Part shown: piece after piece, positions 57,453 through 64,000 of the stretch
Layout of the letters: every line of letters begins with the position of its first letter
Position numbering within the stretch: position 1 is the first letter of the stretch
Origin: SHVO01 sp041906145
GTDB lineage: Bacteria; Pseudomonadota; Alphaproteobacteria; Rhodospirillales; Rhodospirillaceae
Assembly (NCBI GenBank): GCA_041906145.1
Contig: JAYRJU010000009.1
Span: 62,001 to 126,000, forward strand
Direction: 5' to 3'
DNA length: 64,000 nt
Program-made: the position numbers and the translations under genes
Notes under the pieces: generated by a model
The model's database searches: none
The model's input: the letters and a program-made list of their open reading frames with translations, nothing else
What the model was told of the DNA's origin: nothing

Positions 57453-58365
57453 CGCGGCGGCGACTATGATGAACATGTCCGCGGATTTCAAAGCAGTTCT
57501 TTCGGAAGTTGGCTCGGCGATGAATGCCGAGCTTGATCGCTTGTTGCCGGCGGTGCCTGGTCCCGAAAATCGGGTCGTGGACGCGATGCGCTACGCCGCG
57601 CTGGATGGCGGCAAAAGACTGCGCCCCTTCCTGGTATGCGTCAGCGCCGATCTGTTCAACGTTCCGCGTGCCCGGGCTTTGCGCGCGGCGGCCGCCATCG
57701 AAATGGTGCACTGCTATTCGCTGGTGCATGACGATCTGCCCGCCATGGACGATGACGATCTGCGCCGCGGGCGACCGACGGTGCATAAGAAATTCGATGA
57801 AGCGACTGCGATCCTTGCGGGCGATGCGCTGCTCACCGAAGCCTTCACTGTGCTCGCCGACGAAGCGACGCATCCCGATGGTGCGGTGCGCGCGAACCTT
57901 GTCGCGGACCTCGCGCAGGCGTCGGGCGCCAAGGGCATGGTTGGCGGTCAGATGATAGATCTGATGGCCATTGGACTTAACCTGGATCAAGCCGGGCTGA
58001 CGCGTCTCCAGAACATGAAAACGGGTTGCCTCATCGCGGGCGCCTGCCGCTTGGGGGCAATCCTGGGCGGCGCGGGGGCCATGGACCGCGATGCCTTGGG
58101 CGCCTATGGGATCACCATGGGGCTCGCATTCCAGATCGCCGACGACGTGCTGGACGTGGAATCCTCGGCGGATGTCACGGGGAAGGCGACAGGCAAGGAC
58201 GCGGCCGCCGGAAAGGCGACTTTTGTATCCCGCCTGGGGCTTGAAGGTGCTAAGACTTATGCCCGTGAATTGGCCGAAACGGCGGCGCGGCACCTCGAGC
58301 CTTTTGGCGAGCGTGCGGGCGTGCTTCGGCAGGCGGCGTTCTTCGCCGTGGAGCGGCGTTCTTAG
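57445..58365 (+). CDS. ispA: farnesyl diphosphate synthase / polyprenyl synthetase
   Basis: A 306-residue trans-isoprenyl synthase that condenses dimethylallyl and isopentenyl diphosphates. First Asp-rich motif DDLPAMDDDDLRRG, second DDVLDVESS, plus GGKRLRPFLV and FQIADDVLD. The residues before the first Asp motif are HCYSLVHDD, with no Tyr/Phe pair four and five residues ahead of the kind that sets a C15 limit; chain length is therefore uncertain between C15 and C20. GTG 57445 overlaps xseB; ATG at 57466 or 57475 is possible. dxs follows. Confidence 0.92.
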   Translation: MTSAAATMMNMSADFKAVLSEVGSAMNAELDRLLPAVPGPENRVVDAMRYAALDGGKRLRPFLVCVSADLFNVPRARALRAAAAIEMVHCYSLVHDDLPAMDDDDLRRGRPTVHKKFDEATAILAGDALLTEAFTVLADEATHPDGAVRANLVADLAQASGAKGMVGGQMIDLMAIGLNLDQAGLTRLQNMKTGCLIAGACRLGAILGGAGAMDRDALGAYGITMGLAFQIADDVLDVESSADVTGKATGKDAAAGKATFVSRLGLEGAKTYARELAETAARHLEPFGERAGVLRQAAFFAVERRS

Positions 58366-58404
58366 GTTTTGCCGCGAAGCGGCCAGTATTTCGTGAGTTC
58401 TTAA

Positions 58405-60333
58405 ATGTCGTCTTCCGGCGCCCCCCAGACACCGCTTCTCGACCGTGTCGCTTCGTCCCGCGACCTTCGCAACCTTTCGATTGAGCAGCTGACGCAGCTC
58501 TCGGACGAACTGCGCGCGGAAACCATCCATCAGGTCTCGCGGACCGGCGGTCACCTCGGCGCAGGGCTCGGCGTCGTGGAACTCACGGTCGCCATCCATC
58601 ACGTGTTCGAGACCCCGACGGACCGGTTGATCTGGGACGTCGGTCATCAGTGCTATCCGCACAAGATCCTGACGGGCCGCCGCGACCGGATGTCCACCAT
58701 CCGTCAAAAAGACGGTCTGTCGGGTTTCACCCTGCGCACGGAAAGCGAATACGACCCTTTTGGCGCGGGCCACAGCTCGACGTCGATCTCGGCCGGCCTC
58801 GGCATGGCCGTGGCGCGCGACCTCGCGGGCCGGGACAATCACGTCATTGCGGTCATCGGCGACGGCGCCATGAGCGCGGGCATGGCTTACGAAGCCATGA
58901 ACAACGCGGGCAGCCTCAAGAGCCGGCTGATCGTGATCCTCAACGACAACGATATGTCCATCGCGCCGCCGGTCGGCGCCATGAGCGCCTATCTCTCGCG
59001 CCTGTTCTCGTCGAACTCTTATCTCAATATTCGCGAGGCCCTGAAGCAGATCGCGACGCGCTTCCCCAAGCCCATTGAGAACGCGGCGCGTCGCGTCGAG
59101 GAATACGGCCGCGGCATGGTGACCGGTGGGACGTTGTTCGAGGAGCTCGGCTTCTATTACGTGGGCCCTATCGATGGCCACAAGGTCGACCAACTGGTGC
59201 CCGTGCTGCGCAACGTGCGCGACAGCGAAGCGACGGGGCCGTTCCTGATCCATGCCGTGACCAAGAAGGGCAAAGGCTATCCCCCGGCGGAAGCCTCGGC
59301 CGACAAGTATCACGGCGTGACGAAATTCGATGTCGTGTCCGGCACGCAGTCCAAAGCCGCCGCCAAGGCGCCGCAGTATCAGAACGTGTTCGCCAAAGCG
59401 CTGATCGCCGAGGCCGCGGTGGACGATAAGATCATCGCCATCAACGCCGCGATGCCGAGCGGCACGGGCCTTGACAAGTTCGCCGATAAATTCCCGAACC
59501 GCTGCTTCGATGTCGGCATCGCCGAACAGCATGCGGTGACTTTCGCCGCCGGTCTGGCGACCGAAGGCTATAAACCTTTCTGCGCCATCTATTCGACCTT
59601 CCTGCAGCGCGCCTACGATCAAGTGGTGCATGACGTGGCCGTGCAGAACCTGCCGGTCCGTTTCGCCATGGACCGCGCCGGTTTCGTCGGCGCCGACGGC
59701 GCGACGCACCAAGGCACATTCGACCTCGCGTATCTGTCGTGCCTGCCGAACATGGTGATCATGGCGGCGGCCGACGAGGCGGAATTGATGCACATGGTGG
59801 CCACGGCGGCCGCGCATAACACGGGCCCCATTGCCGTGCGCTATCCGCGCGGTGAGGGCACGGGCGTGGAACTGCCGGAACGCGGTACGCCCATCGAGAT
59901 CGGCCAAGGCCGTGTCATCCGCGAAGGTTCCAAGGTCGCGCTGCTCAGCCTCGGCACGCGCCTCGCCGAGTGCCTCAAGGCGGCTGATGATCTCGCCGCG
60001 CGCGGCCTGTCGACCACGGTTGTGGATGCACGGTTCGCCAAACCGCTCGACGCGGCGCTGATCGAGCGTCTCGCACGCACGCACGAAGTGCTGGTGACGG
60101 TGGAAGAGGGCTCTTCGGGCGGTTTCGGCGCGAGTGTGCTCCAGCACCTGGCGGCGCGCGGCCTGCTCGATCACGGCCTCAAAATCCGCACCCTGTGCAT
60201 CCCAGATGAATTCTTCGAGCACGCCAAGCCTGAAGATCAATTGCTAGCGGCGGGCTTGATGGCGCCGTCCATCTCGCAGACAGCTTTGTCGGCGCTCGGC
60301 GTCGTTGCGGGCGACAAGCCAGCTCGTGCCTGA
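58405..60333 (+). CDS. dxs: 1-deoxy-D-xylulose-5-phosphate synthase
   Basis: A 642-residue thiamine-diphosphate enzyme, first step of the MEP isoprenoid pathway: joins pyruvate and glyceraldehyde 3-phosphate. Motifs: THQVSRTGGHLGAGLGVVELT-like region with conserved His, the diphosphate site GDGAMSAGMAYEAMNNAG with NDNDMSI, the transketolase-like DVGIAEQHAVTFAAGLA with the catalytic Glu, and RAGFVGADGATHQG. It lies 40 bases after ispA and its stop overlaps the tlyA start. Confidence 0.97.
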   Translation: MSSSGAPQTPLLDRVASSRDLRNLSIEQLTQLSDELRAETIHQVSRTGGHLGAGLGVVELTVAIHHVFETPTDRLIWDVGHQCYPHKILTGRRDRMSTIRQKDGLSGFTLRTESEYDPFGAGHSSTSISAGLGMAVARDLAGRDNHVIAVIGDGAMSAGMAYEAMNNAGSLKSRLIVILNDNDMSIAPPVGAMSAYLSRLFSSNSYLNIREALKQIATRFPKPIENAARRVEEYGRGMVTGGTLFEELGFYYVGPIDGHKVDQLVPVLRNVRDSEATGPFLIHAVTKKGKGYPPAEASADKYHGVTKFDVVSGTQSKAAAKAPQYQNVFAKALIAEAAVDDKIIAINAAMPSGTGLDKFADKFPNRCFDVGIAEQHAVTFAAGLATEGYKPFCAIYSTFLQRAYDQVVHDVAVQNLPVRFAMDRAGFVGADGATHQGTFDLAYLSCLPNMVIMAAADEAELMHMVATAAAHNTGPIAVRYPRGEGTGVELPERGTPIEIGQGRVIREGSKVALLSLGTRLAECLKAADDLAARGLSTTVVDARFAKPLDAALIERLARTHEVLVTVEEGSSGGFGASVLQHLAARGLLDHGLKIRTLCIPDEFFEHAKPEDQLLAAGLMAPSISQTALSALGVVAGDKPARA

Positions 60334-61066
60334 GAAGATTCGTCTCGATCAATTGCTCGTCGACCGCGGCCTCGTTGAGAGCCGCACCAAGGCGCAGGCC
60401 GTCATCATGGCGGGCCTGGTTTATTCCGGCGAACAGAAGCTGACGTCGGCGGGCGCGAAGTTCGACGGTGAAACGGCGATCACGCTGCGCGGCCAGCCGC
60501 ACCCCTGGGTGTCGCGCGGCGGACTCAAGCTCGAGCACGGCCTGAGACACTTCGGGTTTGATGCCAAGGACCGCATCTGCGTTGACGTGGGTTCCTCGAC
60601 CGGAGGATTCACGGACGTGCTGCTGAGCAACGGCGCGGCAAAGGTCTACGCCGTAGATGTCGGCTACGGGCAACTCGCCCACAAGCTCCGCATCGATCCG
60701 CGCGTGGTGGTGATGGAACGCACCAATGCCCGTACGCTGGACGTTGCTCAAATCCCCGATCCCATCGGCGCGGTCGTATGCGATGCGAGTTTCATCGGCT
60801 TGCGTACCGTCTTGCCGGCCGCCATGGCGCTGACCGTGTCGGGCGCCTGGATGATCGCGCTGATCAAACCGCAGTTCGAAGTGGGCAAGGACCGCGTCGG
60901 CAAGAAGGGGGTCGTGCGCGATCCCGCCCTTCACGAGGAAGTTTGCGCGACGATTTCGGGTTGGCTTACGGAACAGACGGGTTGGAGTGTGATTGGGATT
61001 GAGAAAAGCCCAATCACCGGCCCCGAGGGAAATGTAGAATTCCTGATCGGCGCGCGGCGGGCTTAA
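60326..61066 (+). CDS. tlyA: TlyA-family rRNA methyltransferase
   Basis: A 246-residue protein with an N-terminal S4 RNA-binding domain (IRLDQLLVDRGLVESRTKAQAVIMAGLVY) and an FtsJ-like SAM methyltransferase domain (CVDVGSSTGGFTDVLLSNGA, then DASFIGLRTVLPAAM and IKPQFEVGK). TlyA of mycobacteria 2'-O-methylates 16S and 23S rRNA and confers capreomycin sensitivity. GTG 60326 overlaps the dxs stop by eight bases, a typical coupled start. It ends the isoprenoid operon. Confidence 0.93.
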   Translation: MPEKIRLDQLLVDRGLVESRTKAQAVIMAGLVYSGEQKLTSAGAKFDGETAITLRGQPHPWVSRGGLKLEHGLRHFGFDAKDRICVDVGSSTGGFTDVLLSNGAAKVYAVDVGYGQLAHKLRIDPRVVVMERTNARTLDVAQIPDPIGAVVCDASFIGLRTVLPAAMALTVSGAWMIALIKPQFEVGKDRVGKKGVVRDPALHEEVCATISGWLTEQTGWSVIGIEKSPITGPEGNVEFLIGARRA

Positions 61067-61441
61067 TTACCAAAGCAACGTTGTCGGATTCGGGATCGCT
61101 TTGCGATCGAGAGCGTAAATCAGACCTTTGACGCAGCGGATCAACATCCAAATCCCTAACGCGAAAATAATCACCCAGCCGATGAGGATCAGCAGGAGCG
61201 CCACGCCGATGAGCCCTCCGAGCAGGGCATACCAGAAGGTCCTTGTTTGATAGCGGTAGTGACTGAGGGCGACGGGATCCGCGCCCTCCTGTTTCACATG
61301 CGCGACAATAACACCAGCGATGGCGGTGATGCCGACGAGGTAGCTGGCGAAATAGAGAACATAGACGGCGATGGGCCAGGTCTGCGGCTCCGTGCTGATG
61401 ACCGGTTGAGCCGGGACCGCTTGCGTGTCCATCGCTGTCAT
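61067..61441 (-). CDS. DUF4870-like membrane protein (124 aa)
   Basis: A 124-residue membrane protein with a short soluble start and three to four helices (AVYVLYFASYLVGITAIAGVIVAHV, then WYALLGGLIGVALLLILIGWVIIFALGIWMLIRCVKG). The His/Tyr-rich loop (HYRYQTRTFWYALL) matches the DUF4870-like group, function unknown. It is directly downstream of sppA on the same strand with a ten-base gap, so they are probably co-transcribed. Confidence 0.78.
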   Translation of the reverse strand: MTAMDTQAVPAQPVISTEPQTWPIAVYVLYFASYLVGITAIAGVIVAHVKQEGADPVALSHYRYQTRTFWYALLGGLIGVALLLILIGWVIIFALGIWMLIRCVKGLIYALDRKAIPNPTTLLW

Positions 61442-61451
61442 CGTTGTTTCC

Positions 61452-63236
61452 CTATTTCACCGCAACCGGCGCCATATAAAGTTGTGTCCCTGGTCTGTTC
61501 GCCGATTCCAATTCGTTCATCACCGGGGTGATGGCATTGCCAATCTGAACCAGTGTCTGTATGGCGCTCATGATGCCGAACGGAAGGTCTGGGTTTCCGA
61601 ACCCGCTAAGAAGCTCGGCGAGGCGGCCCTTCGGTTTCGGGAATGCGACGAGTTCCAGCGTGTCGGTGGGCTGTAAACCGACTTTTGTCTTGGTGTAGTC
61701 GATGGCCTTCGACAAGCCGCCCAGCTCATCGACGAGGCCGGCGGCGAGGGCATCTTTGCCGCTCCATACACGACCGCGCGCGACCTTCTCGATCTCTTCC
61801 TGAGTCTTCCCGCGCCCTTGCGCCGCCTTGCCTGTGAAGTCGGCATAGGTGGCATCCAGCATCTGATTTAGGCGCACGAGCTGCTGTGGGGTGAAGTCGG
61901 TCGTCGAACTGAAGATGCCGGCCGATTCACCGAATGTAATACGCTCGAAATTGACGTCGAGCTTCTCCATGGCGCCGCCGACAACCACTTTCCCCATAAC
62001 GACGCCGATGGAACCGGTGATGGTGGCAGGCTGAGCAAAGATGCGATCGGCGGGCATGGAGATGAAGTACCCGCCGGACGCTGCGAGATTACCCATGCTG
62101 ACGATGACCGGCTTTTTCTTGTCCTTCGCCTTCACGACTTCGCGCCAGATGGTGTCCGAAGCGACATAGGAACCGCCAGGGCTGTCGACGCGGATCAATA
62201 CGGCTGCGATATCCTTGTCCGCCAGCGCGTCGCGCACAGCCTTCGCCATCACCCCGGAGCGGACGCCGGTCGCGTTGCTGAACAGGTTCGGTTCCTCTTC
62301 CTCGTCGCCGCGCACGATTTCGCCCACGGCGTTGATGATGGCGATCTTCTTGGAGGCGCCTTTGCCCGAATAGCCAAGATCGAGATACTCGCTGATATTG
62401 AGGTCGCTGGCGCCGGCGGATTTTTCCTTCACGGCGGCATCGAATTCATCGCGATAGCCGAGCGCGTCGACGAGGCCGCTCTCGCGGGCTTCGCTGGCCA
62501 GGAGGGGGCCGCGATCAACCAGCGTTCTCACCGCCTCAGGGGCAATCTTACGGCTTTCCGCGATGCCCGTCACCATTTGGTCGAACCAAGAGCCGAGCAG
62601 AGCCGTCAGCGCCTCGCGGTTGGCGGCGGACATGCTGGAATTGGTCAAGGGCTCGCCCGCGCTCTTGTATTCTTTGCGCTGGAGGAACGAGGCCTTGATG
62701 CCAAAGCGATCCAAGAGGTCCTTGAAGAAGTACTGCTCGGTGCCGATACCCGCGACGCCCACAGTGCCGGACGGTTGTACCCAGATGTTGTTGAACGCTG
62801 AGGCGAGGTAATAGGACGGCATAGCGCCGACCGTCTCACCCATCGTTTCGGAGAAGAGGTAAGTCGGCTTCCCGGAGGTTTCGAACTCCGCGATCATGTC
62901 GCGCACTTCCTGCACCTGCGCGAGGCCCAGCGGCGAGACGCTCAATGTGGCGCGCAACGCGACCACGCGCGGATCATCCTTGGCCCGGCGCAGCGCGATC
63001 ACGGCATCCTGCATGCGGGGCTTTGATCTACCCAGTCCGGCGAAACCATTGTGGGCGCGGCCTTCGGATATTTCTTTATCGAGATCGAGGGTGAGGACGA
63101 TCTTATCCGGCGCACGGGCCTTGTGGTCGTCGCCTTTGAAGCTGGAGACCGCGTAGACAAGGCCGACGAAGACCACGATGACGAGAACGCCCAGGCTCGC
63201 CAGAAGGCCGAGGAGAAACTTTCCGAATGTACGCAT
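61452..63236 (-). CDS. sppA: signal peptide peptidase SppA, 67-kDa type
   Basis: A 594-residue membrane-anchored serine peptidase that degrades cleaved signal peptides. One N-terminal helix (FLLGLLASLGVLVIVVFVGLVYAV) is followed by two tandem ClpP-like halves. The general base Lys is in the first half (QRKEYKSAGEP), and the nucleophile Ser in the second (SMGNLAASGGYFISM). This Lys/Ser split between the halves is diagnostic for the long type. The rest (RVDSPGGSYVASDTIW) is conserved. Confidence 0.93.
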   Translation of the reverse strand: MRTFGKFLLGLLASLGVLVIVVFVGLVYAVSSFKGDDHKARAPDKIVLTLDLDKEISEGRAHNGFAGLGRSKPRMQDAVIALRRAKDDPRVVALRATLSVSPLGLAQVQEVRDMIAEFETSGKPTYLFSETMGETVGAMPSYYLASAFNNIWVQPSGTVGVAGIGTEQYFFKDLLDRFGIKASFLQRKEYKSAGEPLTNSSMSAANREALTALLGSWFDQMVTGIAESRKIAPEAVRTLVDRGPLLASEARESGLVDALGYRDEFDAAVKEKSAGASDLNISEYLDLGYSGKGASKKIAIINAVGEIVRGDEEEEPNLFSNATGVRSGVMAKAVRDALADKDIAAVLIRVDSPGGSYVASDTIWREVVKAKDKKKPVIVSMGNLAASGGYFISMPADRIFAQPATITGSIGVVMGKVVVGGAMEKLDVNFERITFGESAGIFSSTTDFTPQQLVRLNQMLDATYADFTGKAAQGRGKTQEEIEKVARGRVWSGKDALAAGLVDELGGLSKAIDYTKTKVGLQPTDTLELVAFPKPKGRLAELLSGFGNPDLPFGIMSAIQTLVQIGNAITPVMNELESANRPGTQLYMAPVAVK

Positions 63237-63285
63237 CGTGGCTCCTAGTTAAAACAGCGCCCCCGAACGTCCCCCCGGACGTGTG

Positions 63286-64000
63286 TTAGGTATTTTGCGC
63301 CTGATGGCGCAAGAGATGATCGGCTAGAACGGCCGCGACCATGGCTTCTGCAACAGGTACGCCGCGAATGCCGACGCAGGGATCATGACGCCCCTTGGTC
63401 ATGATCTCGGTGTCATTGCCGTGAATATCTATGGTTTTGCGCGGCGCGAGGATCGAACTGGTGGGCTTGATGGCGACGCGCGCGACGATGGGCTGGCCCG
63501 TCGAGATACCGCCCAGGATGCCGCCGGCTTTGTTCGAAAGAAATTCGACAGCACCGTCCGTGCCGGCGCGCATTTCGTCGGCGTTCTCTTCGCCCGAAAG
63601 CGCGGCGGATTCAAAGCCGGCGCCGATTTCGACTCCCTTCGCCGCGTTGATTCCCATGAGTGCGCCGGCGATGTCGGCGTCGAGCTTCGCGTAGATGGGC
63701 GCTCCTAGACCGACGGGAATGCCCTCGGCGACCACTTCGATCACGGCGCCGCAGGACGATCCCTGTTTGCGAACGCCTTCAAGATAGCTGGCCCAGCCTT
63801 CGGCCGCCTTTGCGTCCGGCGTGAAAAACGGATTGCGTTCGACTTCGGCCCAATCCCAGTTCGCGCGGTCGACGCGATGCGGCCCCATTTGGATGAGAGC
63901 GCCGCGAATGGACACACCGTTCCCCAAGCGCGCGGCGAGGATCTTGCGTGCAATGGCACCAGCGGCGACACGCATCGCGGTCTCGCGCGCGGAAGAGCGC
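63286..64000 (-). CDS. aroC: chorismate synthase, C-terminal part (runs off the window)
   Basis: The 3' two thirds of aroC; the start is beyond the right edge. Seen here: RSSARETAMRVAAGAIARKIL, the GCVxGxPxGLG-like IPVGLGAPIYAKLDADIAGALMGINAAKGVEIGAGF, GGISTGQPIVARVAIKPTSSI and the final RHDPCVGIRGVPVAEAMVAAVLADH. The enzyme makes chorismate from EPSP using reduced FMN, at the end of the shikimate pathway. Same strand as sppA, 49 bases upstream of it. Confidence 0.95.
   Translation of the reverse strand, partial: RSSARETAMRVAAGAIARKILAARLGNGVSIRGALIQMGPHRVDRANWDWAEVERNPFFTPDAKAAEGWASYLEGVRKQGSSCGAVIEVVAEGIPVGLGAPIYAKLDADIAGALMGINAAKGVEIGAGFESAALSGEENADEMRAGTDGAVEFLSNKAGGILGGISTGQPIVARVAIKPTSSILAPRKTIDIHGNDTEIMTKGRHDPCVGIRGVPVAEAMVAAVLADHLLRHQAQNT

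Noticed and set aside
57406..60240. 944-codon open frame on the minus strand
   Set aside because: It lies wholly opposite ispA and dxs, which have complete conserved motifs. The composition (Arg/His-rich) is that of an antisense frame in GC-rich DNA.

Overview
The window is GC-rich, densely coded DNA from an alphaproteobacterial chromosome. The assignment rests on gene families and on gene order. It carries the PhyR-NepR-EcfG general stress response core, which is confined to Alphaproteobacteria, the HdaA-type replication regulator, an EipB/DUF1849 envelope protein, an HWE-family histidine kinase with a FAT-GUY type single-domain receiver, and the neighbourhood purN/purM - DUF2066 - hdaA - ppk - ppx - rnd - aspS. 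I cannot name a genus from the sequence alone. No rRNA, tRNA, CRISPR array, phage module or transposase was recognised.

Layout. (1) 0.1-2.8 kb: a small coiled-coil protein, a polytopic membrane protein and a LysR regulator. (2) 2.9-9.4 kb: four tandem paralogous exported amidase-signature hydrolases, closely spaced and probably one operon; this is the most unusual gene block. (3) 9.4-13.5 kb: GAF-PAS-HWE kinase, a large membrane protein and a FAT-GUY-like receiver. (4) 13.7-22.6 kb: a general stress response island with nepR, ecfG and phyR surrounded by small stress and envelope proteins (SH3 protein, a 15-residue-repeat protein, CsbD, a Gln-rich peptide, entericidin, DUF1328, DUF3309, YqjD/YqjE-like, Fe superoxide dismutase). 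Many have a GGAAC-N16/17-CGTT-like EcfG promoter that can be read directly. (5) 22.6-27.9 kb: GreB, a flavin/PLP-fold oxidase-like protein beside a broken LysR gene, a ferritin-like protein of the EncFtn type without encapsulin, cytochrome c, and an arsR-arsC-aquaporin arsenic locus with two broken genes. (6) 28-31.5 kb: GTP-dependent PEP carboxykinase, divergent from an AtzF-like amidase. (7) 31.6-34.5 kb: porin-amtB-glnK ammonium operon behind a very good sigma-54 promoter. (8) 34.7-38.9 kb: TAXI-type binding lipoprotein, small membrane protein, EF-G-like GTPase. (9) 39-53 kb: housekeeping genes (ndk, purN, purM, hdaA, ppk, ppx, rnd, aspS). (10) 52.7-64 kb: a copper monooxygenase-like secreted protein, a diguanylate cyclase, eipB, a ROK kinase, a histone-deacetylase-fold hydrolase, xseB-ispA-dxs-tlyA for isoprenoids, sppA and a partial aroC.

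How it fits together. In the known alphaproteobacterial mechanism, phosphorylated PhyR captures the anti-sigma factor NepR and frees EcfG. The HWE kinase and the FAT-GUY receiver a few kb upstream are plausible input partners. The genes around the core look like EcfG targets. The ammonium block (PII, AmtB, porin) is a nitrogen-limitation module. Three single-base losses, each in a two-base run and all within 2.7 kb (about 24,041, 26,433 and 26,692), break three otherwise well-conserved genes; this is either an assembly fault or a recently decayed segment. Intergenic spaces hold palindromic repeats, including a 91-bp three-hairpin element.
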